Shown in pieces: positions 1-8,786 of a stretch of 64,000 nt of DNA (position 1 is its first letter; every line of letters starts with the position of its first letter). The stretch is taken from assembly GCF_010389155.1 (NCBI RefSeq), contig NC_057764.1, positions 43,408,275 to 43,472,274 of the forward strand, given 5' to 3'. The stretch is from Erigeron canadensis. Taxonomy: Eukaryota > Streptophyta > Magnoliopsida > Asterales > Asteraceae. A program made the translations under genes and the position numbers. Below the pieces are notes generated by a model that made no database searches, was not told the DNA's origin, and saw only the letters and a program-made list of their open reading frames with translations.

Positions 1-276
1 TCGATATTTGTAAGGGGAGATGAGTTATCTGCATTTTTTTTTTCAATCCTTTCAAATCTCTCAAATTAAATACCTCAAATTCATTTTTTCTTTTTAGTTC
101 TCCCAACTATTTTCAATGGTCTTCGTTACCTTTTCAACCCTTCCAAATTTTTTTTTTTCTTTTTCATCTAATTTATTCAATCATCTTTTTAAAAAAACAA
201 TATAAATAAAACATAAACCATACATAATAAAATTAAACAAACTTCATTACATACTTAAACAAATAAATCATAAAAA

Positions 277-1113
277 TCACTCATCAAGCTTCCATCCATG
301 CTTCGCCTCAATCGCTCGTTTTTGCTCAATCGCCCACGCTTTGTTTTTTGGATCGACGACATGTGCGTGTGGGGTGTTGAAAAACTTGTAATCACTCATC
401 ATGCTCTTGTTAGTTTGATGTTCGAGTTGTAAGTCCAACAGTGCTTGCTTCTTCATATTGGCTTCCTCTGTATTTTTTTTTTCTTTTCCGCATACTCCTC
501 CGTAAAAGCAGAAAAACCATTTGACGACGACAGACGCCCCACATTTTTCGGCCCTTTCTTGGCCGACTACTAGGAGTGCTTAACTCGTTCAAATCCGACA
601 AACATAGTGGCATCGTGATTGTTACTAGACGACTCATAATCGCCACTCTCTGGCGACTTTCTTTGCTTGTCCAAATGGGCCAAAGATGTTTGTCCAACTT
701 GAATTGTTTCCTTCCACTTACGTTTATTTATGTTGTTAATATATTTATGTTATATATATAAGTTACTTACGTTTATTTATGATGTTAATATATATATTAA
801 CAACATAAATAAACGGAAGTAACTTATATATATAACATAAATATATTAACAACATAAATGAAGTATATATATAGGGGACCCTTATTTTGATAATCAATTT
901 TTTGTAACAACCTCGAGAAAACTCTAAACTAATGTATTGGATCACATGTTTTTTTGTTCGTTCATATGTGAAACATTATAAGAATACATCTTGGTTAAGA
1001 AAGTTTTTTTCAAAAACTTATGTATACCCAAAAAAAAAAACAATTTGATCTAATAAATAATTTGAGAGTTTTCATTGTTCTTACAAAAAAATAGTTTTTC
1101 AAAATAAGAAAAG

Positions 1114-1147
<34 letters not shown>

Positions 1148-1608
1148 AAAACGAAAATAAAGTATATAAATACCGCTTGGATGTAACATTTGTTGAACGT
1201 TGTTATTGCAGTATTCATTGTGCCCCACTTGGTGTTGAGACTATCCATAGATCGACTTGTACCACCAAACTCCTTCAAGAAATGCTCCAAGATTCGGTCC
1301 CAAAACTTATCCCGTCCTTGTTCATTATCGATTTGTCTACATGTTGAGATATGAATCCACGCTTTTGCATCCATTTTGTTTTTTCAACCCGCTTTGGAAA
1401 CTTCTTTTTCGGTACAACTTCTTCGACTAATAAATAAATAACATGTAAATATTAAATAAACATATATATAAAGTATATTTATTTAGTATTACGAGAGGTC
1501 GACTTGTTGAGGTTGATATTGAGGCGGTGCTACCTTTCGTGGTAGACGAAAGTTGCCTCGTCCCAGTGCTTGTGAGCCACTAACATTTTTCTCTCTCCTT
1601 GGATCCAT
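277..1608 (-). pseudogene. Decayed Myb/SANT-like (Harbinger ORF1-type) gene
   Basis: The minus-strand reading starts at an ATG at 1608 (MDPRREKNVSGSQALGRG...). After a probable intron from about 1492, it resumes with a SANT-like stretch (AKAWIHISTC, DKFWDRILEHF, SLNTKWGTMN) at about 1370-1170. A further section follows after about 720 (KWKETIQVGQTSLAHLDKQ, then NVGRLSSSNGFSAFTEEYAE), ending with the tail PHAHVVDP...KHGWKLDE and a stop at 277-279. The parts lie in different frames, with an in-frame TAG at about 570 and residues missing at the start of the SANT helix, so the gene looks broken. The tail aligns by eye with the intact homologue at 29069-30075 (PHEHLVEP...KYGW). Such proteins are the DNA-binding partner (ORF1) of PIF/Harbinger transposases and are often misannotated as GST-T3-like or NAM-associated. 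Exact exon ends are uncertain. Confidence 0.65.
716..863. repeat. 148-bp near-perfect AT-rich palindrome
   Basis: The left arm (716-792) and right arm (793-863) are reverse complements over about 70 bp with only a few mismatches; CGTTTATTTATG, for example, recurs inverted. The palindrome lies in the presumed intron of the Myb/SANT pseudogene. It could be a foldback MITE or an inverted duplication made during repair. Confidence 0.75.
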
Positions 1609-1966
1609 GGATGATTATGAAACTAAAAAATGTGTTTGATGTATGAAAATGTATAATTTTTTGGTTATGGTTGTTTGAGAAATAGAGTGTATTTATAGAT
1701 AAAATAAGGAAGTATATATTTTTTAAAAAAGGCAACGGCTAGATTTGGAAAAGGGGAAAATTTATTTATTTTTTATTGTAGCAACGGTTAATTCATGTTG
1801 GACCCCACCTTTTCACACGCTCCCAACGTTCGTTTGTCTCCCAACCCGCAACCAACTTATTACCGCCGAGTATGAGCCCGTCTTCAATCCGCGTTTATGG
1901 CGGCAGTGTACCCTCGACGGGTTGCTCACCCCACCTTGCAGCCCGCTCCCACTCCTCTCCCCCTAA

Positions 1967-4381
1967 ACACCTAAAATTTAAAGATTATGATTACAAATTC
2001 TGATATGAGCGGCAAGTTCCAAGATTGAATACAGTTGTTTTATAACATTAATTTCTCATAAAAATAAAGTTTGAAAGAAAATGTTTAAATGTACCGGGAT
2101 TTTTTTTTTATTTTAAAAGATCACAATTCCTTTTTAAGTATATTTTTACATTGTAACGTACAAGTAAGTTTTTGTTCCATATTAATTGTTATATTGATAA
2201 TGTTATAAAATCTGTGTATTTGAGAGGGTCCAACATCTAGTATTTTATCATAGCAAAAACTTTTATTCGAATAATAATTAAACTATATAATCTTAACCCG
2301 ATAATAATTTTTGTAAATAACTTAAACTTAAAAAAACTCAATCAATTTTTAACCTATTTCTAACGCATACGTAACATCCATAACCAATTTCCAGTGTATA
2401 TGCTGATATGCATATCTTAAAGCTACGATTAGTTACCATTAGATTATAGTTTTCAAAAACACGTTAAACCAAAACCAACTTTGTAAAAAAAATCTTATCA
2501 AACACACCCAAAATCGCCAAACATGTTCATTAACAAATTGAACTACGTATTGGGTTACATGTCATAACCAATACGCAAATTGTTTATAGCGGTCCAATGT
2601 TTTCTTACTTAGTGTTACAAATTTGGTAAAAACAAATATATTGAAGCTAAGCAAAATCATTATGTCACTTGAGTGACATATTTTGGATTACCGGCTAAGT
2701 AACTTAACGGGCTTATTAACACAATGCACAAATAGAGCCCAATACTTTTATGGCCTATGGGCAACAAAATGGCTAACACATTTCGGCCTACGGGATCCTA
2801 AAAAAGATGACAAACATCTTAGATCAAGACCTGATAGGATTAATTTTAACTTGATATATTTTTTTTAGAACGACATTCTAATCTACTCTTACTCCTAAAT
2901 TACACGCATGTCTGAAATGAAACTCAGGACTCTCAAAAAATCCCTATTAATCCACACTCACAAATGTGGGAATTGGGACTCGAACCCATATGTCTCGGGC
3001 TCTCGGTTCTTTGCCTAAGACATGTAAGACCTTTTTATTATAACCTTTTATATGAAAGCAAATAAAACTGAATATTATAAACACAACTTATGAAATCTAT
3101 CACGAGAATAAATAAAACTTTATCAAGTAAACGAGATCATGAAAAATCAAAATATAGCCAAGCAAGTGACGAAAATGGTGCAACTTAATTCCATGTAAGA
3201 AATTCAGCGGAATGATTTTAAAACTTAACAAATCATAAACATAAAGATGGGTTAATATTTCATGATTTGAATTGGCAACAATGGATGCATATACAAGAGC
3301 TATGATCTAAGATTTAACTTTTAAGCCCTTGTTAGACTAACTAAATACAAGGTTATACACTTATACCTACCTTTTGTACAATAATTGCTCAAAATTTGAG
3401 AAAAATATAACATATAAATAAATAAAAATATAAATAGCGTATATGATGAGTTGTCGGATTGCTTTTTCTTTTCGTATCCTACTGGGCTAAAACTCTGTTT
3501 GGGTTGATCTTTAGTGCTCCTGTTTGGAGCCCATTAACCTTTCTACCTCGCACCTGTTTGGAGTCCATTACTAAAAATAATTATTAAAAAAATATAACAC
3601 AATAAAACCTAATTAAGTTAAGTTTTATTTGCATGTAGATGATTAGGAAAACCTTAATATTTTACTTGTATGCAAATGAAACTAAAGGTCTAGCTTGATT
3701 AGACCTAAACTAAAGAGCATTTACATATGTACTTACATTTATTTTACTTTAATAAATATTTCTAACAAATTTTATTTGTGCAATTTATAAAACGTTAGCT
3801 CAAAAACATTAAATATAAGCATATAATCCAATTAAGCTTCAAAAAGTAATCCAAAATGAATTGTTTGCCATCATCATATTTATTATACGAGAAATTATTT
3901 AACGTGCATAAAAAAACCTGTACATTCCATATTAAAAGTTCGTCCTCTGATTTTCATGGTAACTGTACAAACAATTTATGCACCTTAAACACAGCCCTAA
4001 GGACTGTATTTAGCAAATCCCTTATTATATTTCTAAGATGCTAGTTAAATAAATTTTATGATCGACATTAATTAAAAATTAAATTTAAAAACACTTGACA
4101 TTACTTAAAATGAATGAATGCTAGAAAACGGCCAATCAGAGATTATCTTGACCAAGTCAACATCCAACTTCTTCAAATAGTACAACCGATAAAGCTAATG
4201 GTACAAACTTCTAAAGCATAACATTTGAAAAAACTACTTGAGTGAAAGAAAAATAACCGTCCCACTATTTACCCCCACGTCCCCTGAATTCCCTCCAAAA
4301 CATGAACTCCCAACTCATTATAAACCCACAATCAGCCATCGCCAAAAGTTTAACCCCTTATTCTTCTTCTCTCGCAAAAAA
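1967..4381. other. Intergenic, no gene recognised
   Basis: This is AT-rich DNA with only short, unsupported reading frames. A stretch at about 2880-3010 (ACGCATGTCTGAAATGAAAC, followed by GGGACTCGAACCC) matches by eye the repeats at 56982 and 57411, so it is a dispersed repeat. It is not a tRNA, although part of it mimics a T-arm. The last 200 bp are the presumptive phytocyanin promoter and contain CCAATCA and two TTGAC-type W-box cores (about 4131-4163). No clear TATA box was found. Confidence 0.5.
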
Positions 4382-5209
4382 ATGGCTTCATTTTCACCTA
4401 TTTTCTTCTTGTTCTTGGCTGTTTTTACTTTCACAAGCGTTGTCTCCACTGAAGAATACCAAGTTGGTGGTGTTGTCGGCTGGCGTATCCCAGCCACCAA
4501 CGAGTCCGAACTCTACACTGTTTGGGCTTCTCGACGTCGCTTCCACATTGGCGATTCCCTCCGTAAGTTCATCGATCATATAATTTTTCTTCCCTTTCCA
4601 TAAATGGTTTAGCAAACTGCATCTTAGGTATCTTATATCTATCATGGCTAATTAAAAAGAATTTATATCTACAAGTGTAACGCTTTTAAATACATGTTGC
4701 CTTTTTATTATTGCACCTAAATAGGTCCAACACACTTTGTTTAACGTGTCATGTTATATATATATTTTTTGTGTTTGGTTTTATTTCTCGTAATAGGATT
4801 TGCTTACAAAAATGATTCGGTTGTGGTGGTTGAAAAATGGGGCTACTACCATTGCGATTCAAGTCATCCGATTGCTTTCTACAATGACGGCAACACCGTT
4901 GTCACACTTGACAAAGTGGGCAAAATCTATTTCATTAGTGGCGATGCGCATCGTTGCAAACAAGGTGTTAATATGATCTTGGAGGTCATTAATCCAGGGC
5001 CGGTTCGCTACTTTCCACCCACCATTGCGAATCCACCAGATGTTACTTACTCCGGAATGGCTCCAGGGCCGTCTCAGTTTGTGAGTTCAGGTGGTCCACC
5101 CGAGTCTAGCCCGGGACCTTCTTCATCGGATGCAGTGAGATGCTTTTCGGTTTCTGTTATTGTAGTAGGTATTTTTGTTGGTCTAGGGTTGTCTTTGTTG
5201 AATTTTTAG
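4382..5209 (+). CDS. Early nodulin-like phytocyanin, GPI-anchored
   Basis: There are two exons, 4382-4562 and 4797-5209, joined C|GT...AG|GA to give GDSLRFAYKND, and encoding 197 aa. Residues 1-23 form a hydrophobic signal peptide. A plastocyanin-like domain follows (EEYQVGGVVGWRIP to about residue 125) with the family landmarks KNDSVVVV, YYHC and FISGDAHRCKQG. A Pro/Ser-rich arabinogalactan-type stretch (APGP, SPGPSSS) comes next, then a hydrophobic C-terminus suited to GPI attachment. The two cysteines of the structural disulfide are kept. The copper-ligand Cys is replaced (FISG, where copper phytocyanins have CG) and the first His ligand is Asp in KNDS. The protein therefore belongs with the ENODL subgroup, which is thought not to bind copper. 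Such proteins sit on the outer face of the plasma membrane and in the cell wall, with roles in wall and reproductive development. The first exon also reads open upstream of 4382, but this ATG immediately precedes the signal peptide. Confidence 0.9.
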
Positions 5210-7857
5210 GTGTTTCTAGAGCTTTATGGTTGTTTCTCATGTTTGGACTAGTTTTTGTTATGCATTTTGGATTTGATTTGTTGGATTCATGATTTGGTTT
5301 GATTGAAGAGTTTTTAGAGTGTCAATCTTTTGTGGTATTAGTTGAATCTAAATTATAACTGATTGTTACTTTTTGATTTATATTTTTAATCTGTTATCGT
5401 CCATCATTTCTTTTCGTGATCGAATGTTATTCAAAGTAATTAAGATGTTTATGTTTGTTTGACAAAACACTAATTATGCTATGCAACGTTGCATAAACTA
5501 GTTTCAGTGTGATCGATGTAATTACTTGAATTGTATAAATGTCAACTATCATAGTTGAATATTATCTATGTAAGAATCAGTCCTTAAGTACTCCATATGA
5601 ACAGAAAAATGTGTAGCAGTTTGTTTATTTTCTACAAGCATAACAGGCACGAATGTATTTATAGAGTTGAAGATTTTATATACTCTCTATTTCTCATATT
5701 GGTGGGCTTTAATAGAGATACTTTTGTTTCACACATATTTGTCATATCAGACGCTAGCAGGCGTAAACGAGTCGAGTTTTTAATGAGATATTCAAGTTGA
5801 GCTCGTTTCAGTCGAATTCTTGCAACAACTATTTCAAACTTGATTTTGAGTTTTAAGACAGAAAAACATTGCTTGATTAGCTTTATGAGTCGAGCATAAG
5901 AAAGAGCTACTCGACTTGTTCCTTAGCTTGTTTGATTATTTAGAGTCGAGGCAGGCTAGCTATTCAACAGGTATAACTTTCAAGCATACCATAGCGTAAA
6001 AGTATTGCAAGTTTGCAACCAAAAGCTAAATAGCTGTTACAAGTGATTTTGATTTAGGTTTAATTAACATGTTTCGCAAGAGTTCTTTGGGAGTTTCCTT
6101 TTTTTCTTTTAGAATTTTTGCTTTTATTTTTGAAAACTAGACTAAATGCGGCGATGGTGGGGTAATGATGGCGAAGGTGATGGTGGGGGCGGCAACATGG
6201 ACGATTGTGAGGACGGCGGTGGGGGCGGTGATAGTGGTGAATGTAAAAGTAATTGATGTTAAATGTTATTTTAAGTGTTAGAGAGATCTATATTATAAAT
6301 TATCTCATTAAGGGTATTATATGTATATTAAAAGAAAATGTTTAAATTAATTAATAAAAAAGAGAGATATTTTTGGTTTTTTAAAGACAAAATGTTTAAG
6401 AAAAAATAAAATAGTGCTTTATTTTATTAAATTGGGTAGATATAAATATAGATAAACTCTAATCATGTTAAAAGCTTTATTTCAAACTAATATAACTAGT
6501 TCGGAGCGTTTATTTTAAAAAATAGAATTCATAATAAAACATTACTTGAATGAGCCTATTGTGATCTTTTACTTTGTTTTAGCTTTTAATTCTAAAATTA
6601 TACAAATACTCCTTTCATAATATTTGGTTGGAACTTTTAATAGATTTTCTACTTTGATTTATTCATATTTTATTTCTATTATTTTACATTTTTAAGCTAA
6701 ATAATTAACATTTAAACAACTTTTATTAAAAACTACGGCTTTAGCTATCGATTACAATTTGCTTTGTCAAACATCCCTCATGTTTGGTTTCAATGATGAA
6801 CATACTCGAGTTAAGTTTCAATGATGAATGTTAAATATGTTCAATCTCATGTTGTACAGAGTAATTTAAAACTACAAGACCGATATAATGTTGAGTATAA
6901 ATAACTTTATTCCATCTAATGGTCATGTGTGGAACTCATACTAGGGATTATCTTGTTAACCTTTTTTCATGAGGATAATGATGTGTTTGATTTTGATAAA
7001 TATAATAATTTTGAAAGTTGTGAGTTGTGACATGGGAATCACTTCAAAGGTTTTGCTTTACTATGCTATGATATTATGATAAATGGTAAATTTGTACATA
7101 CTTTTACTCAATTTTTATTTACCTTTCGTTACTTAAATTTTGAGTCTTTTCATCATCAACCATGACATAAGCACGAATAATAATCTTTCCTAACTTTTAT
7201 TTTGTTCTAATCTCGATTAACTCGTTGTTCTTACAAACAACCTTTATGCCATCTATATATTTACCATACTTATTATCTTATATAAAAACAAATACAAGTA
7301 ATATTGATATCGTAACATGATATATGTATTACACACGAGTTTTATTGTCTTGTATAATATGTTATAAAGTTTTATTGTGTAGTAAATCTATCCATGGTTT
7401 TGGTATTTTTTTTGGATAATGATAGATATGCTAATAAATATGCTTAAAAGTATGTCTAATCCATTAAATTTTGACACATAAACATCTAGTCGTTATATGA
7501 CATTAGGACAATCTTACCGTATAATGGTGAAATCTTGCACATTGACTATAAGCCGTTACAAGTATTCGGAGGAAAAAACCGAAAGTTTATCATTCCTAAG
7601 AATCGAACTCCAGACTTTCTCTCACGAGATGGACCGGACTACATCTTTACAAAAACACATATATAGAAGCATGATTTTTGGTTTTAAACAACAGATTTAG
7701 ACCATTCACTAACCCCTTCCAATCATCTCCACTCCTACCAAAGTAAACCCCACACTACTACCAGTGATTTATGATTTGATTTGATTTGAACTATGTTGAC
7801 CAGGGATCAATCCGTTAAAAAGTAGTGAACTGTAGTAGTAAAAAAAGTCGGAATAAA
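5210..7857. other. Intergenic, one Helitron relic
   Basis: This stretch covers the phytocyanin 3' region and the distal chaperonin promoter. Apart from the minus-strand Helitron-like element at 6137-6440, I see only AT-rich sequence and short frames without recognisable domains. Confidence 0.5.
6137..6440 (-). mobile_element. Helitron-like relic, minus strand
   Basis: Read on the minus strand, the element begins TCTACCCAATTTAATAAAAT (ending at 6440) and ends in CTAG (6140-6137). It is preceded by A and followed by T, as expected for Helitron insertion between A and T. Inside, the motif TTAATGAGATAATTTATAAT... and the GGCGGTGG/CCACCGCC-rich tail match by eye the Helitron at 39840-40382. The GC hairpin normally found near the 3' end has decayed. 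The element is short and has no Rep/helicase, so it is non-autonomous. Confidence 0.6.
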
Positions 7858-7870
7858 TTCTAGAAGATTC
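7858..7870 (+). promoter_or_regulatory. Heat-shock element upstream of CPN60B
   Basis: TTCTAGAAGATTC is a perfect three-unit HSE (TTC-nn-GAA-nn-TTC), with another GAA at 7874-7876. It lies about 100-160 bp upstream of the likely transcription start and about 0.9 kb upstream of the CPN60B ATG, because a 5'-UTR intron intervenes. HSF binding is inferred from the motif only. Confidence 0.6.
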
Positions 7871-7894
7871 CATGAAGCCGGAGCTTGATGAGAC

Positions 7895-7902
7895 TGACGT
7901 CA
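7895..7902 (+). promoter_or_regulatory. TGACGTCA bZIP site
   Basis: This palindromic C-box/CRE-type octamer (TGACGTCA) lies between the HSE and the telo-box in the CPN60B promoter and is a candidate bZIP binding site. A CTTATC (I-box complement, GATAAG) follows at about 7905-7910, a motif common in promoters of plastid-protein genes. Confidence 0.45.
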
Positions 7903-7917
7903 CCCTTATCTTCTCAT

Positions 7918-7926
7918 AAACCCTAA
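7918..7926 (+). promoter_or_regulatory. Telo-box AAACCCTAA
   Basis: AAACCCTAA is a plant telo-box. It occurs in promoters of genes for translation and growth, usually close to the transcription start. A pyrimidine-rich leader (CTCTCTCT at about 7984-7999) follows. Together with the HSE and bZIP site, this suggests transcription starts at about 7930-7980. Confidence 0.45.
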
Positions 7927-8030
7927 AAAAGGTTTTCTTATCCCAAACTCACTCTTTCACTCAACAAACTCACACCTACTCTACTCTCTCTCTCTCTCTT
8001 CTATCCTCGTCTCTCTTTCTAATTTTTCAG

Positions 8031-8759
8031 GTAACAATTATCAGTTCCCAATCCTATTTGTTCTGTTATCTCTATATGTATGTATTTTCCAATTTAATTT
8101 CATTTTCACATATTCTCCATTCATTTTTACAGCTTTCCAATTACTTCCTTTGCAAATATATATCTCTTATTATTATCATAGTTAAATAATATATCTATCT
8201 ATCTATCTATCAATACTAGTTATATAGTTATTGTTATTATCATTAATATATGTGAGTATTGAATAATTTTAGGTTATTGATGTGACTTAGCTCAAGGACC
8301 TTATCATGTCTTAGTATTCTATTTATTATTCATTTCTGATGTATTTCCTGTGTCTCTAACATGTTTTACAAAACAAAATCCCATGTCATCTTAAAATTCA
8401 TTATTTTTAGTAACTAGGACCATGTTTGTTTTTTTGTTCATTTAAAGATAGGTTAATTTTTTTATTATCATTATAATTGGGGATAACTTGGATGATGTTA
8501 ACATTATTTTGGTTGGATGATGTTTCTCTCACAAACCATTAAAATCATGGGGGGCTTTTTGACATGTGTAGAAATTGATTTAAGTGAGTTTGTGAGAGCA
8601 ACACCATCCAACAAAGATGATGTTAACATCATAAATCATTTTCCCTTAATTTAAACGAAAAAGCTGAGTTAAGTTACATGTAAGTTAATACAAGTATTGT
8701 TTTCGGTTATTTTGTGAGACTGGCTAATGTCGTGTTATCGGTTTATCGGTGTTTTGTAG
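8031..8759 (+). other. Probable 5'-UTR intron of CPN60B
   Basis: A donor TTTTTCAG|GTAACA at 8031 and an acceptor GTTTTGTAG|T ending at 8759 bracket 729 bp between the pyrimidine-rich leader and the ATG at 8787. The interior has no coding signal, but it holds ATCT repeats near 8193-8210 and a MITE at 8479-8645. Leader introns of this kind often raise expression. Without a transcript this is a prediction. Confidence 0.5.
8479..8645. mobile_element. MITE with long terminal inverted repeats
   Basis: The left arm begins GGGGATAACTTGGATGATGT. The right end, reverse-complemented, begins GGGAAAATGATTTATGATGT, and both continue with TTAACAT, TTGGATG(A/G)TGTT and CTCTCACAAAC. About 70 bp of each end are inverted copies, leaving almost no unique centre. 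The superfamily is uncertain because no clean target duplication is visible. It sits inside the proposed CPN60B leader intron. Confidence 0.65.
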
Positions 8760-8786
8760 TTAAGTGATTGAGGATTTATAAGAAGA

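Larger units (their letters stand above)
14..1963 (-). mobile_element. Harbinger-like element 1 (Myb/SANT-bearing)
   Basis: The left end reads GGGGAGATGAGT (14-25). The right end reads ACTCCTCTCCCCC (1951-1963), which is its near-perfect inverted repeat. Both ends are flanked by TAA (11-13 and 1964-1966), the 3-bp TWA target duplication typical of PIF/Harbinger elements. The interior holds a decayed Myb/SANT-type gene on the minus strand and an AT-rich palindrome. I saw no DDE transposase reading frame in its roughly 1.95 kb, so it is presumably non-autonomous. The termini resemble those of the element at 28811-30407. Superfamily assignment is inference from TIR, TSD and the ORF1-like protein. 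Confidence 0.72.

Noticed and set aside
2935..3000. GGGACTCGAACCC resembling the complement of a tRNA T-arm; similar text near 11850 and 13580
   Set aside because: No acceptor, D or anticodon arm can be folded around it, and at 2900 the flanking text recurs in other repeats of the window.
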